Positions 36,515 to 47,515 of a stretch of 64,000 nucleotides of DNA are shown here, one piece after another; positions within the stretch are counted from its first letter, which is position 1, and each line of letters begins with the position of its first letter. Source of the stretch: Forficula auricularia (Eukaryota > Arthropoda > Insecta > Dermaptera > Forficulidae); contig JALMQS010000085.1 in assembly GCA_024734495.1 (NCBI GenBank), positions 24,681,077 to 24,745,076 on the forward strand, read 5' to 3'. The notes beneath the pieces are model-generated. The model was not told the origin of the DNA, did not search any database, and worked only from the letters and a program-made list of their open reading frames with translations. The position numbers and the translations under genes are program-made.

Positions 36515-37045
36515 AAAAAAATAAAACCGACTTCAAAAAAATTAAATGCAACAAATAACAGGAATTATTTAACGGGTTATAGTGAGTGTTTCACAAAGAG
36601 GGAATAAAATTAAAAAATTAAAAAATCTTTGTGAAACACCACTATAACCCATAAAATAATTCCTGTGTTTATATATGTTTCACTATAAACCAACACCGCT
36701 TTCCCTAAACTTTAATGCAACAAATAAAATACACTCAAAAGGTATAAAATAATTCATTATCTTATTTAGTTACAACTAAACGACGAAATATTAACATGAA
36801 ATTACTTTTTGAAGTCGGTGCCAAACAAACTATACATATAAGCGAGCGTACCCACCAAACGTACTAAGTAAGATCCGTCGAGTGCGATTCATAAAAGGTA
36901 TATGTTTGGCACCGACTTTAAAAAGTAATTTCATGTTAATATTTCGTCGTTTAGTTGTAACTAAATAAGATAATAATTATTTTATACCTTTTAGTATATT
37001 TTATTTGTTGCATTTAATTTTTTGAAGTCGGTTTTATTTTTTTCT
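36515..37045. mobile_element. Foldback element with AAAACCGACTTCAAAAA ends
   Basis: Outer words AATAAAACCGACTTCAAAAA and TTTTTGAAGTCGGTTTTATT, with an inner GAAGTCGGTGCCAAAC pair around about 36855. It is interrupted at 36559-36713 by a smaller element with a 14-base duplication. Confidence 0.75.
36559..36713 (+). mobile_element. Penelope-like short foldback element, family I
   Basis: 155 bases flanked by AATGCAACAAATAA (36545-36558, 36714-36727). Arms GGGTTATAGTG and CACTATAACCC. The tail ATGTTTCACTATAAACC then AACACC is shared with families C and G. No CTGANGA core is seen, so this copy may have lost it. Confidence 0.65.
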
Positions 37046-37481
37046 TAAAAATTTTTTATTTTCTCTATTTAGTGATGTTATTAATATCATCAGAACTTGA
37101 CCAAATTAATATTGCACCATCCCTAAGATACCCCCTTTCCAATAAAAAAAGAATCATCGAAATCGGTTCATAAACAAAGAAGTTAGTCCCGAACAAACCT
37201 AACAAAAAAGGTCTAATACCTACGAAAAAAAAATGGGACCAATCGGAACGTAGACTGGACCCAATGCAATTTTTTTTTTCAAAATCGGTTCACAATTGGC
37301 GGAGATATGAGGTAACATAGGCACAAAAAAAAAAAAAAAAAAAAAAAATCAGTCGAATAGAGAAACTCCTCCGCGGGTAAAAAACACATTTTGAGCAGTT
37401 TTTGAGAGGATTAATTTGGTTATAAAAATAATAAGTAATTAATATTAGTTGTGTGTTGTTTTCATTGTTAAATAGATATAA

Positions 37482-37655
37482 AGGGCCAGTTGTATGTCGG
37501 TTTGTAAAGTCTTTGTTTAAGTTGACAAAGGGTAAAACCTCAAAAGTGTGTGTCATCTGATTGGCCATCCGGCCGGGCACAAGGGAAATTCTAAGGTTTT
37601 ACCCTTTGTTAACTTTAACAAAGACTTTACAAACCGACATAAACTGGACCTAAAA
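37482..37655. mobile_element. Foldback MITE
   Basis: Arms GTATGTCGGTTTGTAAAGTC and GACTTTACAAACCGACATA around a GC-rich loop. A related single arm GGGCCGGTTGTATGTCG is at 39048-39065. Confidence 0.75.
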
Positions 37656-38088
37656 TGTTTCTGAAAAAAAATTTTGACCGGCAGTATTTCTGTTTAGAAA
37701 TTATAATAGGACCTATGTTCATATAAAATTTGTTGCCTCTTCCTCCCCAACACATTCTTAAATATTTTTTTACACTCTTTGTAAATCACCTTGTATATTT
37801 ATCATTTTCATTTTAGAAAGGAAATTGAAAATTTAAAAAAAATAAAGTTTGGTCGTTGGTATTGGTGAACAATCCGAGGGTTTGAGAACGTAAGTTTTAA
37901 AATTGAAGGATCCTACGAAAAAATTAGTATTATTTATTTTTAATTTGACAATTAAGTGTTGTAAATAGCGTCTTAAGTGAAGCTTTAAGGTGGATAGGAT
38001 AAAAATAAATTTTAAAAAGACAAAGACAATATGAAAGATGAATTCATAACAATTTTCATGGATTCTTTATTATAATTTTCACTTTATC

Positions 38089-38253
38089 CGAGGGTGAACC
38101 GTGATTGGAATTAGGTGTACACCGTCTTTGGAATTATGTGGAATTATTTTGGAATTCATTAGATAATGCCCCTTCATCTATTGTCTTCTACTTGGAAATG
38201 AAAGTGAAAGTGGAATTAGGTGTACACTATATTAGGTCGTTGTTCACCCCTCG
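38089..38253. mobile_element. Short MITE, second copy
   Basis: Same family as 15163-15323, here with a perfect 8-base duplication ACTTTATC on both sides. It lies about 125 bases from the first coiled-coil exon of Eps15. Confidence 0.8.
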
Positions 38254-38378
38254 ACTTTATCTATAGTGAAGTTCTAAGGGATCGGCCATCATTGGTAATG
38301 ATTTATGGTCAAATGTTAAAAAATGCAAGAAGAAAGATTATTATTTGTAGATTTTAGATGATTAATAAACTTATTTAC

Positions 38379-38540
38379 CTGAAGACTTTTAATTTCTCCA
38401 GTTTTAATTCGAATGTCGGCTTCCTTCTGTGCAATGTCTGTTTCTAAAGTTGACTTCTCTTTTGCCAGTTGTTCGATGTCTTTGGAAATCATGTCTAGTT
38501 CTGGATTTGAATACATGTTCGAATTAGTCGTGCCATTTTC
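38379..38540 (-). CDS. Eps-15: Eps15 exon: start of coiled coil
   Basis: 54 codons, phase 0 to 0. After a short Asn/Ser stretch it gives LDMISKDIEQLAKEKSTLE and heptad-like repeats ending IKSLQ. This matches the region where Eps15 dimerisation coiled coils begin, directly after the EH domains. Visible residues 221-274. It follows the 14-kb intron that hosts the antisense gene. Confidence 0.88.
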
Positions 38541-39492
38541 CTGAAAAAAATAAAAAAATAAATTTTTTAAATTATGATAATCAAATGAAAATTTTTTTAA
38601 CAAAGATGCAAATATTGTGCTCAGAAAGTAGTTTTTTTATTTATTTTTATTTTTTGGTTTCAACATCTCACTTATATATCAGCTTTCTTGGTAACTTACT
38701 TTAAACATTTTATCAATTAAATTTTTTTAATCTTCTCCCATTTCGAGTCACTATTATTTTCACGTTTTATTTTCAGAAAGTCTTAACACTATATAGCAAA
38801 TGTCGGGGTGGCTAATGCGTCGTTTGCTCCTGGTATCGGGTTTTTGCGCGGAATTATTTAAATTACGGTTTGTCTTTTGATGGAAATCTATGATAATGTT
38901 ATTTGTTAATGAGCATACATTTCTATTTTTTTTTTCGTTTTCTTATTCGTTAATTGTTAATTTCTTTTAACTGATTTGTATTTATGTTTATTAATTTCTG
39001 TAGTTAATTTACTAGTATATTGATATTTTGTTGACCTAGCCTCTAAGGGCCGGTTGTATGTCGCAAAGTAAATGCTTTTTACCACTAACACAGGGTAGAT
39101 GGTAAATGGAGGGATTGGGATGGCCACCATACTCAGTAAGGTAAAGTAAAAATCCGGGGTTAATACTCCATTCATTTAATAATTAAAAAATTGAATAATA
39201 AAAAGAGCAACTCATTAAATTAATTTGAATATTTTAACAGTTTTATCAAAATAAAAATAATGTAAGGTGTAATATTGAAGTTAATTTTGTCCATAGTAGC
39301 AGAGTTCCAATCTTATTGGAATCCGAGATGTTAGAGAAAAATTTTCTTATATGCCAGAAGGGTTGTATGATTCACCAGATCGAAATTTGAGACCAAGTGC
39401 CAAAAAGTTATCCAGGACATAGGCTGTTCAGAAGAGAGAGTGAATGTCAACCCTTCCTAGATTAAAAAAATATTTATATAATTTCGAATTAA

Positions 39493-40254
39493 GGTAGTTC
39501 TTTCACAAATGCAAAAAATTCAAGAAGTCTTCGAAACTGGAAAACGGAATATAAGTCATTAAAAGCATAATAAACACTGTTAAAATTTGAAGAAGATTTA
39601 CCACACCAAACATGAAATAATTGCAATTAAAAATGAAATTTTTTACATATGGTAGATTGGGAAAGGGTGGGGAAAATGTTCATTACTTTATTTTTCCAAT
39701 TGAAGGACTTTCACCATCTTGATGAAAAACTAATATTTGTTAGAATAATATATTCGGAGTAACTTAAAAAAAAAATGAAATTATTTACCAGGTAGTTGTG
39801 ATAAAAAATAAAAAAAAACATATTTGGGCGATTATTTTTAGTGGACAGGATATATGATCAATCGCTTAGAAACGATCCATTCATAAAGAGGATATAGTAG
39901 TGTGAGAAGTACAGTCACGTTAAAAAACATAACCTAAAATTTTAGCACAGTTCATATTTATAGTTAGATTGTTAATCCCACCCTGTGAAAGAAGACTTAA
40001 TAAGTGTTTACCCAGTGATATACCTACAAGGTTTTAGTGACTTAATCAAAGTTTATTTCATAATTGCTAAATGTAATTATTAGAGATAGGTTACAACTAT
40101 TGGGTTGTTTCTTGCATGTTTTTAGACTTCAATAAATCATTTACTTAATGTTAACTGACAGATTGTAAATTTAAGTGGAAATAAAAAAAAAAAAAAAAAT
40201 TATTGTGGTTACGAGGCTAAAACTTTTTGTGTGAATTGTCGCGAAAGAACCTCC
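39493..40254 (-). mobile_element. TTAA-target MITE, copy 3, with internal insertion
   Basis: Inverted relative to copies 1-2 and flanked by TTAA on both sides. An extra block of about 240 bases at 39960-40198 ends in a run of about 17 A, so it looks like a retroposed insertion into the MITE. Confidence 0.75.
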
Positions 40255-40614
40255 TTAAGTAGAGGTCACGCGCGAGTGAATTTTTCTGTGTAAAATATGT
40301 TATATAGTAAATTTTAAAATATATTATTATACTTATTTTTTAACCCCACTATAAAATCTTTTGAAATGTCTGGTATATTATTGTTTATTACATTTTTTTT
40401 AATCTATAAATAAAAACTCAATTATTCTAAATAAACAAATCACGTGTATTTAGATTATACAGATTGAATAAAAAGAAATTGTATTTTGCAACGATTAATA
40501 AAAAAATTTATAAATTTGATCTAATATATAAAAATTATGTTATTTTCTAAGGTATATTAAGATAAATAAATAATTCAAAATTGATTTTAATTTATTTAAT
40601 TAATAAGTTTTTAG

Positions 40615-40921
40615 TATTTTGCAATGTAATTTCTTTTATTGTTCATGATGTTAATCCAAACCCTTTTAAAACTCTGAGAGGAATAATAAAATCATTTCGA
40701 GAAAAAGCCTCTCGATCTCAACGACCTGGACGTGGGGAATTTGAAATTGAGACTAGATTCGATGGAGAATTCCCATTAGCAAATGACAATGTTACCATTG
40801 AAGCAATGCATGAGCTTTGGAAATCCTATTACACTTGTTTGGAAGAAACAGCCGGCTACATCGGTGTACATAGATCAATTACACCAAGAGCACTCGCGAT
40901 ATTTCCAGGACATTCGATTAA
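40615..40921 (+). CDS. FAM187-like exon 1 (first visible): N-terminal region
   Basis: The acceptor is TTTTTAG before 40615 and the donor GTATGT at 40922. The frame reads FCNVISFIVHDVNPNPFK, which looks like the end of a signal peptide, then a charged region around RGEFEIETRFDGEFPL. There is no in-frame ATG, so the start codon must sit in an upstream exon. The open frame continues past the donor into a foldback repeat (41007-41148), so the longer open frame is not the true exon. I do not recognise the sequence of this exon on its own; it is assigned by phase. Confidence 0.5.
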
Positions 40922-41101
40922 GTATGTAAAGTATTTGTTTGAATTTCTAGATAAACCGTATATAAGTTATGAGCATGTTGAGAAAGAAACGGTTCGGTCA
41001 ACATTAATTGTTTATTTCCGAGCTTTCGATCATTTATTTGATCATCATCAGAGGTATAAGTTATTAGGTCAAGAGTTTTGCAATTTCTACAAACAATAGT
41101 C

Positions 41102-41135
41102 CTGAAGATGATCAAATAAATGATCGAAAGCTCGG
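41102..41135 (+). ncRNA. Hammerhead-like core in foldback 41007-41148
   Basis: CTGAAGA, extra T, stem II GATCA/TGATC with six-base loop, GAA, AGCT, C at 41133. Helix I is weak. The surrounding foldback (TAATTGTTTATTTCCGAGC and mirror) overlaps the false extension of FAM187-like exon 1. Confidence 0.45.
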
Positions 41136-41202
41136 AAATAAACAATTAAGGGGTTATTTTTTAAGGAAAATCTGATACTTCCTCAATATCTATGTAAAAT
41201 AT

Positions 41203-41719
41203 AGCGTTTTCCGTTGGGCAATTTAGTGCGGACTTTCCTGCACTAAGTGCAATGTTTGACCTGGAATCCTCAAAAAACATAAAGCTATTCAGTATAGCTC
41301 AGATGATTTTATAATAGTTGTTTGATAGTTTTATTTGCTGGTTGCACAGATAATATTTTTTCAACTCACAATCAACTATTTTTCGTTATCAAACACACAA
41401 CGGTAACATTTTGGTGATGAAAACTACTCTTTTCAAAAGAATGTGGGTTATCAGAGTTATGCACACAACTACCATAACTGTATAAATGGAAGTATAACTA
41501 CAATACCACTCTAAATAGGAAGTTGCTAAACAGTGAAAATATCAGACATAACAACACAGTTTTGCGCCCGTTATTCAACCATTATTAGAGTAATAAGCGG
41601 CTATTATAAAACCAATGCCTAAGTTGCAGTTGATTTTTATTTTGGTCGTAGTGCTGTTCGGGATAGAAGCAATGAAGTCAGTTCTCTTAAGTGTACTCTG
41701 TAGTTCAACAGAAAACGCT
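41203..41719. mobile_element. TIR MITE with AGCGTTTTCYGTT ends
   Basis: The left end GCGTTTTCCGTT and right end AACAGAAAACGC are flanked by TA. Related pieces at 1646-1768 (a near-palindrome with the same ends) and 4586-4605. In intron 1 of the FAM187-like gene. Confidence 0.65.
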
Positions 41720-41772
41720 ATTAGTATATAATTAGATGAAAATTATTGGTATATGAAATTAAAAATTTTTAG

Positions 41773-41921
41773 TCTCGACTGTAGAGCTTGTTTGTCGCCG
41801 GCTGACTTGGATGCTGAAGAAGAAGAGAATGAGAACCAGAACCAAACATGAGTGCTAAACAAGGGGCTGCAGCAAAATGGCTGTTCAGTTCGTGGACGCT
41901 GAGAAAGCCAGAGCCCGTCAG
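41773..41921 (+). CDS. FAM187-like exon 2: start of Ig-like domain 1, one frame break
   Basis: The first base completes the split codon from exon 1. LDCRACLSPADLDAEEEEN is followed by a TGA at 41849-41851. From about 41833 a neighbouring frame is open: SAKQGAAAKWLFSSWTLRKPEPV, with the Trp typical of an Ig core, and it leaves the exon in exactly the phase exon 3 needs. A one-base gain in the AAA run near 41844-41846 would unite both halves. The donor is GTGAGG. Confidence 0.58.
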
Positions 41922-42226
41922 GTGAGGATCTGCGTTTTTTAGAAATTAATTTTTAATTATCAAAAGAGTGTCTTAAATTTAAAAAAAATCTCTTTTTCGA
42001 TGGCATGACTTATTGAAATTCAAAATAATATGCAATCGCCGCAAGATTTAGAGTTTAATTACAAGAAAAACTAAATAAGAAGTCAATTTAAGTGAATATT
42101 ACTTTACCATACAGGGCATGGTCTAGTATTGTTTTTATTTATAAGCTGAAAGAAGCCGTCAGAGATTTTAGCACTCTGGTTCGATTTCTGTAGGAACAGT
42201 GGCTCTTTTTAGCATGCACTCGAATA

Positions 42227-42653
42227 CAGTAGAATCCCAAAAATCTGAGGCTCCGTTCGAGTCGATCTCAAGTTGCGTTATAGACTACTAAACGAGGCTT
42301 ATAAAACAAAAGACTCGGGACAATTTCTTTAAATTCGTGTTTCTTTTAACCAGGCAATGTTAGCCCACATGTATGACAAGTATGCATTTTATTGTTTAAT
42401 CTATTATATTGTATTCATTAAACATTTATTTAGTCATTAACCTTTATTTTATTAATTGGTACTTGGTTTTGGCAGTTGTTAATTCTCATATTATATGAGA
42501 ACCAAATACCTTCTTCTCTTGTGGTAATATAACTCCACGCCTGTCTGCACTTCTACATTAACGTTTATCTTGTTCTTATTTCCGTGTAATCCAAGTTTAT
42601 AATTCGAGGTACCCTTAGCCCCGATTATCCTCAAATACCTTGGGGTTCTACAG
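42227..42653. mobile_element. TA-flanked pogo-like MITE
   Basis: Ends CAGTAGAATCCC and GGGGTTCTAC-AG next to TA. It lies in intron 2 of the FAM187-like gene. Confidence 0.5.
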
Positions 42654-42751
42654 TATATTTAATTAGATCCATCATATGGGTTTTTTCTAATTTCTTTCGA
42701 AGAAATTGATTCTATAGAGAAAGAATATTAATTCAATGCTATTATCTATAG

Positions 42752-42908
42752 TCTCGACGAAAGAGTACTTCAGAATCCACTCACTGGAGGGTTACATATT
42801 TACGGGTTTCGAGCAGAAGACAGTGGCAATTATTTATGCGAACGAGCAAATCATATTTCAGCATCATATTTTTTAGAAATCATAACAGAAGAAGAACCAA
42901 TATCCAAG
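42752..42908 (+). CDS. FAM187-like exon 3: Ig-like domain 1, second half
   Basis: 157 bases, one base completing a Ser codon, phase 0 out. LDERVLQNPLTGGLHIYGF is followed by AEDSGNYLCERA, the DxGxYxC signature before the second Ig cysteine. It ends in an acidic EEEPISK. The intron to the next exon is only 47 bases. Confidence 0.75.
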
Positions 42909-42955
42909 GTAATCATTTCAAAAGAATATCTTAAGAAAATAGAAACAAATTAAAG

Positions 42956-43117
42956 ATGAATGTGAAGGTATGGCCGAAAAGTGCACCCCAAGGGCGTCAA
43001 GCTGCAGAAACGAAGTCTTTCCTTGGGAAATTCGAAGTAACCACCTCGTGGGCTGAGTGGTCCGTTTGTTCTGCTTGTGGACAAGTAGCGAAAAAATTTC
43101 GTCCTGGTTTTTGTTTG
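42956..43117 (+). CDS. FAM187-like exon 4: Trp/Cys-rich module
   Basis: 54 codons, phase 0 to 0. It ends with FEVTTSWAEWSVCSACGQ and KKFRPGFC. The WxxWxxCxxCG pattern followed by a Cys about 13 residues later resembles one strand of a thrombospondin type 1 repeat and is what I recall from FAM187 proteins after the first Ig domain. The ATG at its start is not taken as the initiator because exons 1-3 join it in frame. Confidence 0.72.
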
Positions 43118-43267
43118 GTAACTCAAATAATTATATCTTTCATGATAAGACCTATGTTAAAAGTACAATTGATAATTAAAGACATATAATCATGGTGGAA
43201 ATTTGAAATCAGGATTTCGAAAAAAAAAATAATAATAATAAGATAGCCTTCTTTTCCATGTATTGAA

Positions 43268-43520
43268 AAATATATTTGCACGAAATTTTCTCTGGAGAGA
43301 CTGGTAGAAATTTTAACTGAAAGTAATGGAAGGCAGCAGGGGTAGTTAGTGAAGAAAGAAAAAATTATCACATATCCAAATAAGGTCTAATTTATTGGAT
43401 TATTTCTCCTTTCCTTTCAAACCGACGTTTGGGAGGATTCTTCAGGGTTTCACAGCCTCATTTTTCTTTCTTCACTACCCCTGGGCTGCCTTCCATTACT
43501 TTCAATTGAAAAGTATATAT
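43268..43520. mobile_element. Penelope-like element, family A, partial
   Basis: Shares CGAAATTTTCTCTGGAGAGA and CTACCCCTGGGCTGCCTTCC with the family. The minus-strand core at 43420-43455 has lost its stem II loop. In intron 4 of the FAM187-like gene. Confidence 0.65.
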
Positions 43521-44333
43521 GAATAACAAAAGTGACAAGTTTCTCAAGAAATAAAATTGTTAATTTGTTTAGATTAGGACAGGAAAAAAGATTTGTCTTG
43601 CCGATCGAAGCAGATTTGTTGACTTTTAAGAGAAAATCAACGAGTGTCCTTTCCTCTGATCTAAGTAAACATATACCTATTAATATACGAGTATATCTAT
43701 TATTTGTTTGAAGGTGAATGAAGTAACTGACAATCAAATCTTCATTCAATCGCATACTTGCACCCATGAGAAAGTATAGATAAATTATATTTAATGAAAA
43801 AGATTGAAGATGAAGGCCAAGTCTTCGAAACTTTAGTCTTTAACAGAAAAATCAAATGTATTTAATATCAAATAGGTATAATTTTTATTTGCATCAACCT
43901 TAGGACACGATCATTGATATTCTATTAATAAAAAAATTAAGTGGGATGTGCTATACGACTATACGACATTCACTTACAACCCTCCTTCTTTGAAATCATC
44001 TTATTAATTTTCCTCTTTCAAAATAATTCACACGAAATCAAAAAAACAAAAAGGCTACTTCCAGTAAACAAATTATTGGGTTTTTTTTTCATTTTTGCTG
44101 ATACCCAACTTAAATGTAAAATTTCATTCCTCTACAATTTAACATTGCTAAGATAAATGCGTTTCAAATATTTTTGTGACACGGCTAATCAACTCCCTTC
44201 CTTTAATTTCAATCTAAATAAAATTTATACACTTTTTAAAAACTTCTATACTTGACAAAGCAAACGAATTTTAATTAATTCTACACTATTTAACCTTCTT
44301 TAGATCCAATTAAAAATAAAGTTATAATTTATT

Positions 44334-44893
44334 TGCACTAAATTTTCTCTGGAGAGAGACGGACTGGTAGAACTTTTAATTGAAGTAATGGAAGACAGTC
44401 CAGGAGTAGTGAGGAAAGAAAAAATTAACACATATCCAATTAAGCTGTAATTTATTGGATTCCTTCCTCCTTTCCTTTCAAACCGACGTTTCGGAGAATT
44501 CTCTCCTACTTCTTCAGGGTTTTAAGAGGTCAATGAAGGAAACAAATAAAATGCTTCCTTCCTCTCTCCACAGCAGTGTTTAAAACTTTCTTCTTCCTTA
44601 GCAGAAGCATAGAAAAACAATTTTTTATCTTTTAGTTAAATATAAGAAAAAAATTGTTTTTCTATGCTTCTGCTAAGGAAGAAGAAAGTTTTAAACACTG
44701 GTGTGGAGAGAGGAAGGAAGCATTTTATTTGTTTCATTCATTGACCTTTGAAACCCTGATGAAGGAGGGTAGAATCCTCCAAAACGTCGGTTTGAAAGGA
44801 AAGGAGGAAGGAATCCAATAAATTACACCTTATTTGGATGTGTTAATTTTTTCTTTTCTCACTACCCCTGGGCTGCCTTCCATTACTTTCAAT
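44334..44893. mobile_element. Penelope-like foldback element, family A, near-perfect palindrome
   Basis: 560 bases, centred near 44617, arms of about 270 bases. Starts TTTGCACTAAATTTTCTCTG with GGAGAGAGAC and ends CTGCCTTCCATTACTTTCAA. Each arm carries a ribozyme-like core facing the centre (44476-44535 minus, 44745-44799 plus). A transcript from either strand would form a very long hairpin. Confidence 0.8.
44745..44799 (+). ncRNA. Hammerhead-like ribozyme core, family A
   Basis: Helix I strand CCTTTGAAACC (44745-44755), CTGATGA, extra A, stem II GGAGG/CCTCC, AAA (G12 changed to A in this copy), self-complementary ACGT (44084-type stem III at 44784-44787), C at 44788, then GGTTTGAAAGG (44789-44799). 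The two outer strands pair at 10 of 11 positions. The layout is a hammerhead with a rudimentary stem III that could form only between two molecules. The G12 change suggests this copy is inactive. Confidence 0.6.
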
Positions 44894-45132
44894 ATAAAGA
44901 TAAAAAATTTATCGGCTGTTTAATGTTGACGTTTCGTAACCTAAATCAAATATACATTATTTTATTTTTATTTTAAAAAATATAACTATTTATTTCCTAT
45001 TTTTTTTTCTTGTACTGTAGATAAGGCAACCTCAATTTCGAAACGAAATAATAATTATATTTGTTTTATTAAATGTATTTATTTATTTTTTAAACCAATA
45101 TTTTAATTATAATCCTGAATATTATTTTCAAG

Positions 45133-45399
45133 ATAAGTTTAATAGGACAAGAAAAAGATAATGATCAATTAGAAAATGAAGAAGAATCTACAGAACCAAA
45201 GAGAAATCAAACGGTAATAGATGAAGAATCCACGAGAAAGGAATTGAAACAAATGGAACGAGAAGAGGAAGAGTCAATAATAAATGATTTGAATCAGACA
45301 AAGATTCGTAAGCAAGAAAATATTTTATCTCGTTGGAAACGAGATGAGGATTACGAAAATGAGGAAAAAATTCCTACCGAGTTGATTATTGATTCACAG
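45133..45399 (+). CDS. FAM187-like exon 5: acidic charged linker
   Basis: 89 codons, phase 0 to 0, acceptor TTTTCAAG and donor GTAGAA. ISLIGQEKDNDQ continues the Cys module, then a long Glu/Lys/Asp-rich linker with QMEREEEESIINDL and LSRWKRDEDYEN. No recognised domain. Open throughout with no break. Confidence 0.66.
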
Positions 45400-45544
45400 G
45401 TAGAAATAAATATTCTATCGATTTTCTCTTAAAGGTTTTTTGGGGTTTACAGTTTACATCATTCATGGCATATAAAGAGAGAATTAATTAAAATTTCTAA
45501 AGACATTTTCAAGTTGCTTTTTTTTCCAATTTTCTTTATTTTTC

Positions 45545-46268
45545 AATCAGAACTTAATTAAGGTTTTGTCTGTACATTGGTCCAAATCACGCCAAATTTT
45601 GGTTGCACACGTTTCATGCAAAGTTATGAACAGAAACATCCTGAACAAAATTCCTGTCTGTCTGTCTGTTTGCGTGGTTTCCGCAAAAAGTTGCTCACGA
45701 TTTACGTAAAAACGGCCAAAGAGATTGTTTTGAAATTTCATATTTGGATCAGATGACTTCTAACTTACGTTTATTGCTATATAACGTTATGATATTTTGA
45801 GCCCAAAAGGGAGTTTGGAGGGCAGCACTAATGGAAATTATCAAATAACTCCTAAACTATTAACTCTACGGCAAATTTTGTTATGAGGAAAGTTGTAGGG
45901 GATGTGATTTCTGACAACTATTGTTTAAAAAAATTCCTCCAAAAAACCACAAGGGAGGGGGGTTGAAAAAATGTAAATTCTTGCCCTTCGAGCAAACTCA
46001 AACAAATTTTGTATACATAATCTGTGGGCCTATAGAGAGCTAGAAATGGAAAAACTGGGTGCGGGGGTGGAATGGGGGGTGGGGTAAGGGAGTGGGGCGG
46101 AGTAGGATGAAGGTGCAGGGGGTGATACAGGGTGTGGGGCCCAGGGGGAATAGCGGTGGTGGTACGGGGTGGGTGGGTGCGAGGTGTGAGTGTGAGTTCG
46201 GGGTGGGTCCAGGGGGCGTAGCCCCTGCTAGAAGATGGCCGCCGAAGGCGAGCCTTGCATCTAGTATA
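45545..46268 (-). repeat. Family D repeat with C-rich tract, inverted
   Basis: Minus-strand copy. The C-rich block (G-rich on the plus strand) is at 46065-46215 between CCCAGTTTTTCC and GCCCCCTGGACCC. It ends CTAGATGCAAGGC at 46260. Confidence 0.7.
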
Positions 46269-46689
46269 ATATATAATATAGATTGTCGGAAGTTTAAGTT
46301 TCTCTTTTTTAAAAATATAAACATTTTGAGAGCAGAAGAAACTTTCTAGAACTTTCCGTTTTTCAATTTTTGTGGGTAACAGAATTCAGACGTAAGGCCA
46401 TGTTCTTCGACTCAACCGGGATAAATTAAATTAAATTGCTGAATACTATAAAACTAAAATTAAGTTCTTGAAAAAATCGTCTTACACAACTTGTTTATTA
46501 ATCACAAAAAGGTACTGATGGATTGTAATAATTATTTTCTTCTATCTCGGCGAGGTATGAGATTAAAATTTAATTAAAAAATAGGTGGCTCGAAATTGAC
46601 AGCTAGACAGCTAGCATGGCCTTCAAAGGCTAGTTACGGCACTGAATTTATTATTTCCTTGTTAAGATTTTTTTTTAATGATAGTGATG

Positions 46690-46880
46690 CAAAAAGATGT
46701 ACTGAAAAGCTGCAAATCCTGTGGATTGGGAGGACTCTTGAAACGTGAAAAGGAAGAGATTTCAAGGATTGGGTCGGAGTTGAAGGTAGGTATCTGTGGA
46801 TGAGTGTTTGAAAGACTGAACGTTTAGTGAGAGAAGAAGAATAGAAGGAAATATTAGGGATTGGGTCGGAGTCGAAAGTA
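46690..46880 (-). mobile_element. Degraded fragment of the same non-LTR family
   Basis: Matches the 3' end of the 35.7-kb element at nucleotide level (the GGATTGGGTCGGAGT.. and ATCTGTGGAT words) with a short internal repeat. Non-coding. Confidence 0.45.
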
Positions 46881-47067
46881 CATGTGCATACAATTAAGAG
46901 TCAATATTGATATAAGTATTTTTAACCTTTTTCATCTAATTATAATAAAAAAACACCGCATTTTGGTATCAAATGTATGGAATTCGAGATGGTCAAAAAT
47001 AAAACCATAAGACCTTCTAAAGCAAAGCTTGAGCATAAAAAAACTCTTATGAATGATTTAAATCTAG

Positions 47068-47217
47068 GAAGATCAAGAGGCTGTGACAACTTTGGAGAAA
47101 ATTTTAAATTTATTTAAATATGGTGTTCCCTGTCGATCAAAACTTTTGCCACCTAAAGCTAAGAAATGGCCAGCGTTTGCTCTACGACCTCATGAAATTA
47201 TGTCAAGTTTTTGTAAG
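47068..47217 (+). CDS. FAM187-like exon 6: GVPCRSKLLP segment
   Basis: 50 codons, phase 0 to 0, donor GTAAGT. It reads LEKILNLFKYGVPCRSKLLP, then a basic stretch and RPHEIMSSFCK. The GxPCRSxLLP word is a feature I associate with FAM187-type proteins between the two Ig domains. Confidence 0.72.
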
Positions 47218-47289
47218 GTAAGTTGAGGAGGAGTCAAGTCAGTTAAGGAAAACATTTTTTTAATTCGCTCATTTACGAATAAATTGTAG

Positions 47290-47453
47290 ATTCGTTGTCC
47301 AGGAGTAGTTTTGTTCGAAGTCCGTGATGAAAATGGAGTAATTATCGAAAAGGCTAACAATTCAGCAGGAGTATATTCAGCGCTTCAAGGTGTACCGCCT
47401 CTTCCCCGCCTATTGAGAGACTTACACAATTTGAAGAGACATCCAAAATGATG
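47290..47453 (+). CDS. FAM187-like exon 7: first CPG motif, one frame break near its end
   Basis: Starts IRCPGVVLFEVRDENGVIIE, then ANNSAGVYSALQGVPPLPRLL. A TGA lies at 47449-47451, five bases before the likely donor. One extra A in the AAAA run at 47445-47448 would remove the stop and bring the exon to 165 bases, ending in phase 0 as exon 8 requires. Family 13-base-duplication foldback elements follow immediately in the intron. Confidence 0.66.
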
Positions 47454-47515
47454 GTGGGTTTATTTAAGAGACTATTTACTATATTTTCTGGATCAATTAA
47501 TGTGAACAGAATAAT

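Noticed and set aside
36559..36713. Hammerhead core in family I
   Set aside because: Tail and target duplication match the other families but no CTGANGA motif is found on either strand.
40581..41099. A 172-codon plus-strand ORF as one protein
   Set aside because: It has no ATG, a good donor (GTATGT) interrupts it at 40922, and its last third is one arm of a foldback repeat (41007-41148).
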